DNA of 64,000 nt from Bacillus sp. E(2018) (lineage in GTDB: Bacteria; Bacillota; Bacilli; Bacillales; Fictibacillaceae), in the NCBI RefSeq assembly GCF_005503015.1, contig NZ_SCOL01000001.1, forward strand, positions 1,488,001-1,552,000, given 5' to 3'. Made by a program: the position numbers and the translations under genes. The notes beneath the pieces were generated by a model. It was not told the origin of the DNA. It made no database searches and was given only the letters and a program-made list of their open reading frames with translations. Below, piece after piece: positions 27,501-36,331 of this stretch. How positions within the stretch are numbered: position 1 is the first letter of the stretch; every line of letters starts with the position of its first letter.

Positions 27501-27782
27501 TCATTTTTTCATTGAGGCATCGTGCAAAGCAGTTAACTGCTTTTCAAGTGATTCTAATAACTTCTTACCTGTTTCTTCTTCGACCAGGTTTAAACGGACT
27601 GCAAAATCTATTTCACGGGATAAACCAAACATTTGCGTATCCAATACTTCCTCATAGAGGGGACATTGTGGCATAGTTAAGTTTTCCATTTGAACTTCAA
27701 TTAGTTTCAGGATTTTGTCTGCATCTGCTTTTAATAGTTCAAATGCCCTTTCCCGATGTCCAGTTGCCATCTCAGCTGACAA
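27501..27782 (-). CDS. ylaN: UPF0358 protein YlaN
   Basis: The 93-residue helical protein ([20 protein letters not shown], then [28 protein letters not shown]) is a typical YlaN. In B. subtilis and S. aureus YlaN is needed under iron-limited conditions and has been linked to Fur control; that is family knowledge. It stands between ftsW and the divergent ylaL. Its last residues include a cluster of lysines (MKK). Confidence 0.93.
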   Translation of the reverse strand: MSAEMATGHRERAFELLKADADKILKLIEVQMENLTMPQCPLYEEVLDTQMFGLSREIDFAVRLNLVEEETGKKLLESLEKQLTALHDASMKK

Positions 27783-27913
27783 TGATCATCCCTCCGTTCG
27801 ACACGATTTCTACCTTTAAATATAAAGGTTTGCATAAAAAAAATCAACATATTACAGTATTCTTATAATCGTGCTATGCTTTTCATAGCGTTTTCAAATT
27901 CAAGGAGGTTTAT

Positions 27914-28417
27914 ATGGAATTCATCGTTGCATTAAACGGAAAAGTAAACTATCCCCTTACATTAGATCCAGGTGTATGGATTTTTGATGATAGAAAAGAG
28001 GATTTACACACATTGTTCGATTTCGATAAATTGAAGGAAAACGAGCAAGAAAAATACTTAAAAGAAGTGTCAGCACATTGGGACCGAGAATTACAGGAAG
28101 GTGCTGTTCCCCCTTCAGAACAAAAGAAACAAAGCTCAAAGAGCACTTTAAAAGAAACACTTTTAACAAGTTCATTTGCCATTTCTCTATCTTATTTTAT
28201 CTATAATGCACAACCGCACCCTGACGCAGAAAAAGTTAGGATCGTGTCAGGGGACGGTAGCGTTGAAATCACTCTTGAGGAAGCTCAAAACGGCTATTTC
28301 GCCTTTTCTAATAATGGAAAACCGCTGAAAGAAGACGGTCCTGTTCATTTTTATTTTGGTGATGGGCGTAACAAAGAAAATCCGATCAAATACATTTCAG
28401 CCGTAACTATTCTTTAA
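27914..28417 (+). CDS. ylaL: YlaL-like conserved protein
   Basis: The 167-residue soluble protein begins MEFIVALNGKVNYPLTLDPG VWIFDDRK and has an extended, lysine-rich middle (90-110). I know of no assigned function. Position between ylaK (phoH) and ylaN matches B. subtilis ylaL, and the N-terminal WIFDDRK region fits what I recall of that protein; the symbol rests mainly on synteny. A CAAGGAGGTTTAT site precedes the ATG. It converges on the phoH-type gene. Confidence 0.75.
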   Translation: MEFIVALNGKVNYPLTLDPGVWIFDDRKEDLHTLFDFDKLKENEQEKYLKEVSAHWDRELQEGAVPPSEQKKQSSKSTLKETLLTSSFAISLSYFIYNAQPHPDAEKVRIVSGDGSVEITLEEAQNGYFAFSNNGKPLKEDGPVHFYFGDGRNKENPIKYISAVTIL

Positions 28418-28427
28418 TTAAAAATGC

Positions 28428-28451
28428 AGACAGCTCATATATGGGCTGTCT
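28428..28451. terminator. Terminator between ylaL and phoH-type gene
   Basis: AGACAGCTC (28428-28436) pairs with GGGCTGTCT (28443-28451) and is followed by T7. It is strongest for ylaL on the plus strand. Confidence 0.85.
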
Positions 28452-28481
28452 TTTTTTCTTATCATTCACATTATCTATTAT

Positions 28482-29816
28482 CTATAATAGGTCAGCAGCT
28501 ATCTGAGCCAAAGATGAACGTTCTCCTTTTTCTAAACGAACATGACCACTCAACGCTTGGTCTTTAAACTTTTCTACTACATATGTCAGTCCATTCGTAA
28601 ACTCATCAAGATAAGGATGGTCAATCTGTTGAGGATCTCCCAAGAGAACAATTTTACTGCCTTCTCCTACCCGCGTTAAGATGGTTTTCACTTCATGTTT
28701 CGTTAAATTTTGTGCTTCATCAATGATAATAAATTGATCCGGTAAACTTCTTCCACGGATATACGTCAGAGCTTCAACATGAATAGAACCTATTCCAGCT
28801 AAAATCTTTTCAAGTTCCCCGGATTTTTTTGTATTAAACAAATATTCTAAGTTGTCATAGACCGGTTGCATCCACGGTTTTAATTTTTCTTCCTTTTCTC
28901 CAGGCAAGTATCCAATATCTTTCCCCACCGGAACGATCGGACGAGCGATAAAGAGTTTTATATAATCCTTCAAGTCTTCTGTTTGAAGCAATGCTGCAGC
29001 GAGAGTAATCAGTGTTTTTCCAGTTCCAGCTTTACCAATCAGCGTCACGAGCGGTAAATCTTTTCTGAGAAGTAACTCAAAAGCCATCTTCTGCTGAACA
29101 TTCCTTGCTCGAATTCCCCATATTTGTTCTGAATCATATCGAAGAGGCTTTAACGCCTTACCGTGTTCATCGACTTTTCCAAGAGCAGAAACAGATGACC
29201 TAAACACATCTTTTAAGATTACAAATTGATGAGGATGGAATGAGTGACCTGTCAACTCGATCAGTTGAAGTTCGTTTTTTTCGTAAAATTTATTCAACAG
29301 ATCACCTTGTACATAAATTTCCTTATAGCCTGTGTACGTTTGATCATTCTTGTCTATAACGCGATCGCTCAGAAAATCTTCAGCTTCAATTCCAAGTGCG
29401 TCTGCTTTTACACGAACGAGCACATCTTTTGAGACGAGTATAACTTTAATGCCGCTTTTCTTTTCTTCTTCCTCTTGTTTAAGGTTTAAAGTTACAGCGA
29501 GTATACGGTTATCGTTGGTTTGTTCCACAAAGGTTTCCTGAAGCCTTTTAAAAGATTTATGATTGAGTTCTACACGAAGGGTACCACCATTTTCAAGCGG
29601 AACACCTTTATGAAGCTGTCCTTTTTGTCTGACTCTATCGATCAGACGAGAAACCTCACGTGCGTTTCTTCCAATTTCGTCCATATAACGTTTTTTTGAA
29701 TCCACTTCTTCTAACACGACTGCAGGAATGATCACTTCACTATCTCCAAAAGATTGTATGGAATACGGATCCTGCAACAGTACGTTCGTATCTAGGACGT
29801 ATCGTTTATTCAACAT
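28482..29816 (-). CDS. ylaK: PIN domain-PhoH ATPase fusion protein (YlaK)
   Basis: The 444-residue protein joins an N-terminal PIN-type nuclease domain (1 to about 140, acidic residues starting with Asp9 in LDTNVLLQDP) to a PhoH ATPase domain (about 225-444). Walker A is GKAGTGKT (261-268), Walker B FIIIDEAQN. PIN-PhoH fusions act as RNA helicase/nucleases in actinobacteria; an RNA role here is inferred. It is on the strand opposite to its neighbours ylaL and ylaJ. Confidence 0.93.
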   Translation of the reverse strand: MLNKRYVLDTNVLLQDPYSIQSFGDSEVIIPAVVLEEVDSKKRYMDEIGRNAREVSRLIDRVRQKGQLHKGVPLENGGTLRVELNHKSFKRLQETFVEQTNDNRILAVTLNLKQEEEEKKSGIKVILVSKDVLVRVKADALGIEAEDFLSDRVIDKNDQTYTGYKEIYVQGDLLNKFYEKNELQLIELTGHSFHPHQFVILKDVFRSSVSALGKVDEHGKALKPLRYDSEQIWGIRARNVQQKMAFELLLRKDLPLVTLIGKAGTGKTLITLAAALLQTEDLKDYIKLFIARPIVPVGKDIGYLPGEKEEKLKPWMQPVYDNLEYLFNTKKSGELEKILAGIGSIHVEALTYIRGRSLPDQFIIIDEAQNLTKHEVKTILTRVGEGSKIVLLGDPQQIDHPYLDEFTNGLTYVVEKFKDQALSGHVRLEKGERSSLAQIAADLL

Positions 29817-29952
29817 TCAGCCTCCTGACTTAATGTGTACTTGAAATCGTTATTTAATTGCATGTTTATGGACTGCCTATTAAAAATGTATGTACAAAGG
29901 AATAAAGTTAGAAGAATGTACAAAAAATAACGAAAATGAACTGGAAGGATGA

Positions 29953-30588
29953 ATGTCATTGAAAATATTCCGAATCGTAGCCGTCCTTAGTGCAATATTC
30001 GTACTGTTTGGCTGCATGAACAATAATAATGATAACGCTCAAAATGACCAGAACACTCCTAGGCTCACAAAAGTGAACCAAACGGCAAACAGCAAAAAGC
30101 CTCATCAGCCAAAAGGCTCTCAAGAGATATCAAGGCACCTTGTAGGACTAGCAACAGGTATTCCAGGTGTTGAGGATGCTACAGCTGTTGTATTAGGCCC
30201 TTATGCAGTCGTTGGGATTGATGTAGATCGCAAGCTTGATAATTCTAAAGTGGGATCGATCAAGTATTCTGTAGCTGAATCATTAAAAAATGATCCGAAT
30301 GGAAAGAATGCTCTTGTTACAGCTGATCCTGATACAGTAGAAAGACTTCGTCAGATGGGTAAACAAATCCGTCAAGGCCATCCGATCGGAGGAATTATGA
30401 AAGAGCTAGCAGGTATTGTTGGAAGATTAATGCCACAAGTACCTCATAGCATTCAGACAAAAAAGCCGTCTCCAACGGAAACGAACAATAGTCAATTATC
30501 CAAAAGAGAACAACAAGAGCTTAAAAACCAACAACAAAAACAAGAAAAATCAGATAAAAACCAACCTCAAAGATTGAATGAAACGTGA
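29953..30588 (+). CDS. ylaJ: YhcN/YlaJ-family sporulation lipoprotein
   Basis: The 211 residues start with a lipoprotein signal (VLFGC, Cys21), followed by an asparagine/glutamine-rich linker, the YhcN/YlaJ domain (about 55-160, HLVGLATGIPGVEDATAVVLG) and a Q/K-rich tail. Family members are found in the spore inner membrane region or linked to germination; B. subtilis YlaJ is a sporulation lipoprotein. ATG 29953 and TTG 29959 are both possible starts after GGAAGGATGA. The neighbours ylaK and ylaI preserve synteny. Confidence 0.9.
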   Translation: MSLKIFRIVAVLSAIFVLFGCMNNNNDNAQNDQNTPRLTKVNQTANSKKPHQPKGSQEISRHLVGLATGIPGVEDATAVVLGPYAVVGIDVDRKLDNSKVGSIKYSVAESLKNDPNGKNALVTADPDTVERLRQMGKQIRQGHPIGGIMKELAGIVGRLMPQVPHSIQTKKPSPTETNNSQLSKREQQELKNQQQKQEKSDKNQPQRLNET

Positions 30589-30602
30589 TTTTTGAGAAAT
30601 GG

Positions 30603-30637
30603 AAAAGACTCATGACGCTTTTGATCATGAGTCTTTT
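30603..30637 (+). terminator. ylaJ terminator
   Basis: AAAAGACTCATGA (30603-30615) pairs perfectly with TCATGAGTCTTTT (30625-30637), and the T-run continues on the plus strand. Confidence 0.9.
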
Positions 30638-30859
30638 TTACACGTTAACACAGGTGATTTGTCGGAAATCGGATACTCGTAATTAATTTAAATTTTCGTA
30701 TTAAACAAAGTGTGTTCGCTACCCCTTACCTAAAAATTTTGAATAAAGGTTTTTAAAGTATATTTCTTACATTTATCTCAATTCTCTTCTTACGCTAAGT
30801 ATCGTTCATTTAATTTTCCAATTTCTTTATGGTATACTGGTTGAAAGAGGTGAAATACA

Positions 30860-31060
30860 ATGCGTGTAAAATGCGTATTATGCGATAATATTGAAGTTAT
30901 TGAAAATGAATGCTCCCTTGCAAAAAAATTAAGAAACCGTCCTATACACACGTTTATGTGCGAGTCTTGCAGAGAACGCATAACGCGAAAAACCGCGGAG
31001 CGTGAAGCTACCGGTAATTTCACATTATATCGAAGTCCGGATACCAACAATGATTGGTAA
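30860..31060 (+). CDS. ylaI: DUF2197 zinc-ribbon protein YlaI
   Basis: The 66-residue protein has two CxxC pairs, CVLC (5-8) and CESC (34-37), a small zinc ribbon. The rest is basic. The YlaI family (DUF2197) is conserved in Bacillus with unknown function. GAGGTGAAATACA precedes the ATG, and a TATACT -10 lies at about 30833. Its end overlaps the next gene by 11 bp. Confidence 0.88.
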   Translation: MRVKCVLCDNIEVIENECSLAKKLRNRPIHTFMCESCRERITRKTAEREATGNFTLYRSPDTNNDW

Positions 31061-31496
31061 TAACAAAAGAATTATTTCATGGATTTTATTTGGTACCGTC
31101 GCCGGCGTTCTGCTGGCTTGTTTTTTTTACATTCCAGAAGTTCTATTTGGAATGAAACTTTACACATTTTTATTAAATATTGATTTTCTGCCTCTTCCCG
31201 ATTCCATTATCTATAATGAACCTTTGCAGTTCGTTCTTCATATTATCATCGCGATTATTCTTATCGCAGTTGTAGATTTACTTTGCAAAATCTATGATCA
31301 CCCTTATCAGATCTCTTTAGTCATCAATGGAGTCATGTCGTTCACCTTTTTTCCCCTTTACCACCTAGCTGTGGAAAAGCCTTTTTCAGATTCATTAACG
31401 GTACCATTCTTACTTTGGTTACTCGGCCACTTACTCTTCGCGATCATAATTGCATATTTCGTAGCTCAGCTTAACAAAAAAAAGAGTACTGATTAA
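31050..31496 (+). CDS. Four-helix membrane protein of unknown function
   Basis: The 148-residue protein (MIGNNKRIISWILFGTVAGV) has about four membrane segments and a lysine-rich cytoplasmic tail (QLNKKKSTD). I do not recognise it. ATG 31050 lies inside the 3' end of ylaI in another frame and lacks a strong ribosome binding site, so it is probably translated by coupling to ylaI. The stop abuts that of the convergent gene at 31497. Confidence 0.75.
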   Translation: MIGNNKRIISWILFGTVAGVLLACFFYIPEVLFGMKLYTFLLNIDFLPLPDSIIYNEPLQFVLHIIIAIILIAVVDLLCKIYDHPYQISLVINGVMSFTFFPLYHLAVEKPFSDSLTVPFLLWLLGHLLFAIIIAYFVAQLNKKKSTD

Positions 31497-31505
31497 TCAG
31501 CACTC
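31474..31505. terminator. Terminator with two stop codons at its loop
   Basis: GAGTACTGA (31484-31492) pairs with TCAGCACTC (31497-31505) with one mismatch. The plus-strand TAA (31494-31496) fills the loop and the minus-strand stop (31497-31499) begins the second arm. T8GTT follows on the minus strand. Confidence 0.75.
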
Positions 31506-31775
31506 CTCGTTAAATCTTGGTTCACTTTGAATTCCTTTGTATAAAGCATCAATACTGTCTATAAAAAACTTTTCCGAGCTTTCTATGCTGTTCACTTCAT
31601 ACTTTACTTCATAGTAAGGACCTGAAGTTGTTACAGCAATGATGTTCACGTGATGATCTTCAGAAAGAATCTCAGTGAAAAATTCAAAAGTCTCCTTAGC
31701 TGCAAGATCATGGGGTCTTTCTTCATGTACTTTCTTAATGCTCAACCAATTAGATAGAGCGTCAACAAGCTGCAT
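31497..31775 (-). CDS. Small hypothetical protein
   Basis: The 92-residue acidic soluble protein (MQLVDALSNWLSIKKVHEER) has a helix-rich first half and a strand segment (IIAVTTSGPYYEVKYEVN). I recognise no domain. It follows ylaH by 14 bp on the same strand and probably shares its transcript. The gene ends in a terminator shared with the convergent membrane protein gene. Confidence 0.75.
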   Translation of the reverse strand: MQLVDALSNWLSIKKVHEERPHDLAAKETFEFFTEILSEDHHVNIIAVTTSGPYYEVKYEVNSIESSEKFFIDSIDALYKGIQSEPRFNEEC

Positions 31776-31789
31776 ATAAGATCCCCCTA

Positions 31790-32125
31790 TCAGCCATTTT
31801 CTTTCTTGCTCTGATGAAGCCGGACTTTATAGATGATTAAAATGAGTGCAGCTACCATCAATCCTTCAGCAACCGGTAACCCTATACCGAAAAATGCTAG
31901 TGGCAAACATCCGATAATCAAAAACAAATAGATCACTACCGCTTTTAACGGCGGTAGTTTTTTTGCAAATCCTAACTTAAAAACAATGATACTTAACACT
32001 GTTATGATGAGATATAACAGCAGAAAAGCTCTGACAGGATCGTTTTCAATCCCTAGCAACAATGCCATGGAGGATGAATCTTCCCCTGTCGCTTTCATGA
32101 TTTCTTGTTCCTCCACGATTCCCAC
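31790..32125 (-). CDS. ylaH: YlaH-like membrane protein
   Basis: The 111-residue protein has three membrane segments (about 31-49, 60-80, 84-103), between a polar N-terminus (MGIVEEQEIMKATGEDSSS) and a basic tail. It corresponds to YlaH, which follows typA in B. subtilis. Function unknown. It lies 27 bp after typA on the same strand. Confidence 0.87.
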   Translation of the reverse strand: MGIVEEQEIMKATGEDSSSMALLLGIENDPVRAFLLLYLIITVLSIIVFKLGFAKKLPPLKAVVIYLFLIIGCLPLAFFGIGLPVAEGLMVAALILIIYKVRLHQSKKENG

Positions 32126-32152
32126 TCCCGATCGTTTTGTTAAGAAATACGT

Positions 32153-33988
32153 TTAGCCTTGAGCAAGTTTCTTTTTCTTTTCTACTCTTTCACGCTCGTT
32201 CTTATCAAGCACTTTTTTACGAAGACGGATGCTCTCAGGTGTTACTTCGCAATACTCGTCATCGTTCAAGTATTCTAATGCTTCTTCTAGTGACATGATA
32301 CGAGGCTTCTTCATGCTTACTGTTTGGTCTTTGTTTGCAGAACGCATGTTAGTCATCTGTTTTACTTTAACGATGTTAACTGTAATATCGTTCTCACGAG
32401 TGTGTTCCCCAACGATCATACCCATGTATACTTCAGTTCCTGGCTCAATGAAGATCGTACCACGGTCTTCAACACCCATGATTCCGTATTGAGAAGCTTT
32501 ACCGTTTTCCATAGAAACGAGTACACCTTGGCGACGTCCACCAACGTTACCAGCAACCATTGGCTGATAGCTGTCGAACGTGTGGTTTAAGATTCCGTAT
32601 CCACGTGTTTGTGTTAAGAATTCAGTTGTGTAACCGATCAAACCACGAGCAGGTACCATGAATTCAAGACGGACTTGCCCAGAACCATTGTTCACCATGT
32701 TCTTCATTTCACCTTTACGGTCTCCTAATGATTCCATGATTGCACCTGTGTACTCTTCAGGAATGTCAATTTGAACATGTTCAACCGGCTCGCATTTTAC
32801 GCCATCGATTTCACGAACGATTACTTCAGGTTTTGATACTTGAAGCTCAAATCCTTCACGGCGAAGATTTTCAATCAAGATTGAAAGATGAAGCTCACCA
32901 CGACCAGAAACGGTCCAAACATCCGGAGAATCCGTGTTTTCTACACGAAGACTTACGTCTGTTTCAAGCTCAGACATCAAGCGTTCTTCAATTTTACGGC
33001 TCGTTACATATTTACCTTCACGACCAGCGAATGGTGAGTTGTTAACTAAGAAAGTCATCTTCAACGTTGGCTCATCGATACGAAGAACAGGAAGCGCTTC
33101 TTCTTGACCTTCAGGACATACTGTTTCCCCTACGTTGATCTCTTCCATTCCAGATACGGCGATTAAGTCTCCCGCTTTTGCTTCGTTGATCTCGATACGC
33201 TTTAAGCCTAAGAAACCAAAAAGTTTTGTAACACGGAACTTTTTAACGGATCCATCAAGCTTCATTAGTGAAACGGCTTGACCTACTTTGATCGTTCCAC
33301 GGAATACACGGCCAATACCGATACGGCCAAGATAGTCGTTGTAATCAAGCATTGTAACTTGGAACTGAAGTGGCTCAGAACTGTTATCAACTGGAGCTGG
33401 AATTGTATCGATAATCGTATCAAGTAAAGCTGTCATATCTTCATCTTGCTTGCTTGGGTCCATTGAAGCAGTCCCTTTAAGTGCAGATGCATAAACAACC
33501 GGGAATTCTAATTGATCTTCTTCAGCACCTAGTTCAATGAATAGATCGATTACTTCATCTACTACTTCTTCAGGGCGTGCAAAATCACGGTCAATTTTGT
33601 TTACAACTACGATTGGTGTTAATTTTTGCTCTAACGCTTTTTTCAAAACGAAACGTGTTTGAGGCATACAACCTTCATATGCATCGACAACAAGTAGAAC
33701 ACCATCAACCATTTTCATGATACGTTCCACTTCACCACCGAAATCGGCATGTCCTGGAGTGTCCATGATATTAATGCGTTTTTCATTATAGTTAATTGCT
33801 GTGTTTTTAGCTAGAATTGTAATTCCGCGCTCGCGTTCTAGAGCATTGGAATCCATAGCACGTTCGTTAACTTGTTCATTGTCACGGAAAGTTCCTGACT
33901 GATGTAATAATTTGTCCACCAATGTCGTTTTACCATGGTCAACGTGGGCGATAATTGCTATATTGCGTAAATCATCTCTTCTATTCAA
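32153..33988 (-). CDS. typA: Ribosome-associated GTPase TypA/BipA
   Basis: The 611-residue translational GTPase assists 50S assembly and stress or cold adaptation. The G1 motif AHVDHGKTT (14-22), the RGITI switch, DTPGH and NKID are all present, followed by EF-G-like domains and the TypA-specific C-terminal domain. Length is normal. It heads a typA-ylaH-(31497) operon; ylaF is divergent. Confidence 0.97.
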   Translation of the reverse strand: MNRRDDLRNIAIIAHVDHGKTTLVDKLLHQSGTFRDNEQVNERAMDSNALERERGITILAKNTAINYNEKRINIMDTPGHADFGGEVERIMKMVDGVLLVVDAYEGCMPQTRFVLKKALEQKLTPIVVVNKIDRDFARPEEVVDEVIDLFIELGAEEDQLEFPVVYASALKGTASMDPSKQDEDMTALLDTIIDTIPAPVDNSSEPLQFQVTMLDYNDYLGRIGIGRVFRGTIKVGQAVSLMKLDGSVKKFRVTKLFGFLGLKRIEINEAKAGDLIAVSGMEEINVGETVCPEGQEEALPVLRIDEPTLKMTFLVNNSPFAGREGKYVTSRKIEERLMSELETDVSLRVENTDSPDVWTVSGRGELHLSILIENLRREGFELQVSKPEVIVREIDGVKCEPVEHVQIDIPEEYTGAIMESLGDRKGEMKNMVNNGSGQVRLEFMVPARGLIGYTTEFLTQTRGYGILNHTFDSYQPMVAGNVGGRRQGVLVSMENGKASQYGIMGVEDRGTIFIEPGTEVYMGMIVGEHTRENDITVNIVKVKQMTNMRSANKDQTVSMKKPRIMSLEEALEYLNDDEYCEVTPESIRLRKKVLDKNERERVEKKKKLAQG

Positions 33989-34140
33989 ATGTATTCTCTC
34001 CTTATATCCTATCTCTTTTTCTTATCATTTTTTGTTCAACTCGACTATTATATCACAAATTTACAGAAAGGCTTTTTCTTTTTATGTAAATTCGGTACAC
34101 TTAATACAGTATAGACAAGTTTTTGGCTTTGGAGGTCATC

Positions 34141-34311
34141 ATGAATATCATTTTCTTTTTTATAGCTCTATTAACGGCATTCGCCATATGCGGCATAGGT
34201 ATAGCTATTGGCGAAAAAAGCTGGTTGATCTTTCTAATATCGATCGTTTCTGTATTTGTACTTATGGGATATGGTTTTACTCTTAAAAAGAAGCAAAGAG
34301 AACGTTCATGA
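34141..34311 (+). CDS. ylaF: YlaF-family small membrane protein
   Basis: The 56-residue protein (MNIIFFFIALLTAFAICGIG) has two membrane segments and a basic tail (KKKQRERS). It corresponds to YlaF (DUF5325), divergent from typA as in B. subtilis. Start is ATG 34141 after TTGGAGGTCATC; earlier in-frame codons lie inside that site. Function unknown. Confidence 0.85.
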   Translation: MNIIFFFIALLTAFAICGIGIAIGEKSWLIFLISIVSVFVLMGYGFTLKKKQRERS

Positions 34312-34330
34312 TCGAACGTTCTCTTTTTTC
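34297..34330 (+). terminator. ylaF terminator
   Basis: AGAGAACGTTC (34297-34307) pairs with GAACGTTCTCT (34314-34324), followed by T6. The ylaF stop lies in the loop. Confidence 0.9.
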
Positions 34331-34336
34331 TGTGTT

Positions 34337-35131
34337 TTATATTAAGTGATCTAACATTTCTTTATGCAAGCCAGGCTTTGCTGCCAGAATGCTATTTTGT
34401 TCGAGAAGTTGAACAGGTTCACCGTCCGTTCGGCTTACGATAGCACCGACCTCATTCAAAAGGATTAAACCCGCCGCAAAATCCCACGGTGAAAGTCGGA
34501 GAGTCATATAGGCATCTAGTCTACCCGATGCAACATAAGCGAGTTCGATCGCAGCAGATCCATATGATCGACTCCCTCTAGACTTTCTGATGATCTGCTG
34601 TACATGCTCATGATTGATACGTCTGTTCGGACTAACCCAAGTAGCATTAACTCCAACCACAGATTCAGATAATGTCACTTCCTCTAATCTCGGTAACTTC
34701 TTACCATTTAAATAAGCACCTTCACCTTCTTTAGCAAAATAAAGGTTACTTCCCTCCACATCGTAAATCAGTCCTAATTTCCCAATACCATCTTCATAAA
34801 TTCCAACTGAGATCGCAAAGTTAGCTTGTTGATGAATAAAGTTTGTCGTGCCATCGATCGGATCGATGATCCATATCACACCTTTAGAGTTCCCTTTAAT
34901 CTCATCTCCATAGCCTTCTTCTCCAAGCACTCTATGATCTGGGAAAGATTGTTGGATCTTCGTTATAAAGAATTTCTCAATGCTCTTATCCATATCGGTG
35001 ACAAGATCTGCAATATGGGATTTATATGTAATCGTTAATGTGTTCTGAAAAGAATCTTTTAAGAGCTGCGCGGCTTCAAGTGTCCATGTCTTCAAGTGTT
35101 TCTCAATATTCATCATTTCTTCGTTCGTCAT
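34337..35131 (-). CDS. suhB: Inositol monophosphatase family protein (SuhB/YktC)
   Basis: The 264-residue protein has the metal-binding motifs of the family: GEEGYGDE (Glu71-Glu72), WIIDPIDGTTNF (Asp90, Asp93) and SPWDFAAGLILLNEVG. It hydrolyses inositol monophosphate or related sugar phosphates, and B. subtilis YktC has that activity. The start follows AGGAGTGAAAAC; a longer reading frame upstream runs through the site. It lies downstream of ykzI, with a terminator between them. Confidence 0.92.
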   Translation of the reverse strand: MTNEEMMNIEKHLKTWTLEAAQLLKDSFQNTLTITYKSHIADLVTDMDKSIEKFFITKIQQSFPDHRVLGEEGYGDEIKGNSKGVIWIIDPIDGTTNFIHQQANFAISVGIYEDGIGKLGLIYDVEGSNLYFAKEGEGAYLNGKKLPRLEEVTLSESVVGVNATWVSPNRRINHEHVQQIIRKSRGSRSYGSAAIELAYVASGRLDAYMTLRLSPWDFAAGLILLNEVGAIVSRTDGEPVQLLEQNSILAAKPGLHKEMLDHLI

Positions 35132-35187
35132 GTTTTCACTCCTAACCTTTCTTATAGTATAAGTCAATTTCATTCTCTTCACAAAAA

Positions 35188-35217
35188 AACGAACCATCCG
35201 TTCATGATGGATTCGTT
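35188..35217 (-). terminator. ykzI terminator
   Basis: AACGAACCATC (35188-35198) pairs with GATGGATTCGTT (35206-35217) with one bulge. A7 upstream gives a T-run on the minus strand. It lies between ykzI and suhB. Confidence 0.7.
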
Positions 35218-35241
35218 TTTGTTATCCGCTATCAGCTTGGA

Positions 35242-35430
35242 TCATGCTTCTAATCTCACGAGCTCCAGCCTTAATCGTTCGAGCTTACGCTTTGATTCGT
35301 TGATCTGTTTCTGATCTTTCGCTTTTAAAGCATCAAACAAAGTAGCTAGTTCATAATCAATCTCAAGTTTTAATACTGGAATTCTTCTTTCTGCATCCGT
35401 TCTTTTCAATGTGTTCATTACTTGTTTCAT
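35242..35430 (-). CDS. ykzI: Small coiled-coil protein YkzI
   Basis: The 62-residue protein (MKQVMNTLKRTDAERRIPVL) is a single charged, leucine-rich helix, probably a coiled coil (ESKRKLERLRLELVRLEA). Position between yktB and suhB (yktC) matches B. subtilis ykzI. Function unknown; the ribosome binding site is poor (CCGGTGAA), and an internal ATG at codon 5 is possible. Confidence 0.75.
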   Translation of the reverse strand: MKQVMNTLKRTDAERRIPVLKLEIDYELATLFDALKAKDQKQINESKRKLERLRLELVRLEA

Positions 35431-35596
35431 TTCACCGGCACATCCTTTCTTTTCTCGTTATCTTCTTTTCTTCATTTTATGAAGCAGCCATGTATATGGA
35501 AACGGCACTTTGCGGAATCTAATGCAAACATTTTTTTATAAAGCTTTTCATATGTTAAAATTCTTTGTAGCACTTGACGACCAGGAGGATTTTCAA

Positions 35597-36226
35597 ATGA
35601 CATTTAACGGATTTAATGATTCAGACTTTAAGGTTTTCCAAACACAAGGACTTGATGAGCGTATGGAAGAAATCATCAACCAGATTCGTCCAAAACTCGA
35701 GGCCTTAGGGAATAAATATGCAGAAGAACTAAGTGCACTTACTGGAGAAGAGATGTTCTTCCATGTTGCAAAACATGCTAGAAGAACGGTAAATCCTCCA
35801 AAAGATACTTGGGTAGCTTTTGCACCTAATAAAAGAGGTTATAAGATGTTGCCACATTTTCAAATAGGACTTTGGGAAACTCATGTTTTTGTTTGGTTCG
35901 CACTCATCTACGAAGCCCCAATAAAGGATGCATACGGACAAATAATTCTTAAGAATTTAAACAAGATCAAGAAGAGTATACCTAACGATTTTGTATGGTC
36001 TGATGATCATATGAAGCCTGATAGCACTCCACATCGAGAAGTAAAAAAGGCACGTTTAGAAGAAATGGCAACCCGTCTTAGTACGGTAAAAAAAGCAGAA
36101 TTACTTTGCGGCGTACGCATTGAAAAAGATGAAGCAGCAACCATGAGCGAGAAAGACTGGTATGAACGAATTGATGAGACATTTAAAACGCTCTTACCTC
36201 TGTATGAACTAAGAAAGAAGCTATAA
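35597..36226 (+). CDS. yktB: DUF1054 family protein YktB
   Basis: The 209-residue protein starts MTFNGFNDSDFKVFQTQGLD and matches YktB (UPF0637/DUF1054), with the conserved HVAKHARRTVNPPKDTWVAF segment. Function unknown; soluble. The ATG follows CCAGGAGGATTTTCAA, so the longer frame from 35510 is not used. Neighbours ykzI and speA preserve synteny. Confidence 0.92.
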   Translation: MTFNGFNDSDFKVFQTQGLDERMEEIINQIRPKLEALGNKYAEELSALTGEEMFFHVAKHARRTVNPPKDTWVAFAPNKRGYKMLPHFQIGLWETHVFVWFALIYEAPIKDAYGQIILKNLNKIKKSIPNDFVWSDDHMKPDSTPHREVKKARLEEMATRLSTVKKAELLCGVRIEKDEAATMSEKDWYERIDETFKTLLPLYELRKKL

Positions 36227-36235
36227 ATAAAAATA

Positions 36236-36273
36236 GTGGCAAGAAGCAGAAGAGTTTCGCTGCTTCTTACCAC
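36236..36273. terminator. Hairpin after yktB
   Basis: A 14-bp stem with one mismatch (36236-36249 with 36260-36273) lies just after the yktB stop. It lacks a clear T-run, so it may be an mRNA-end stabiliser rather than a terminator. Confidence 0.55.
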
Positions 36274-36331
36274 TAGTATATTGCCGTACAACAGAAATGT
36301 ATGGGTAAGTATCATCATTGTTAGAAAAGTG

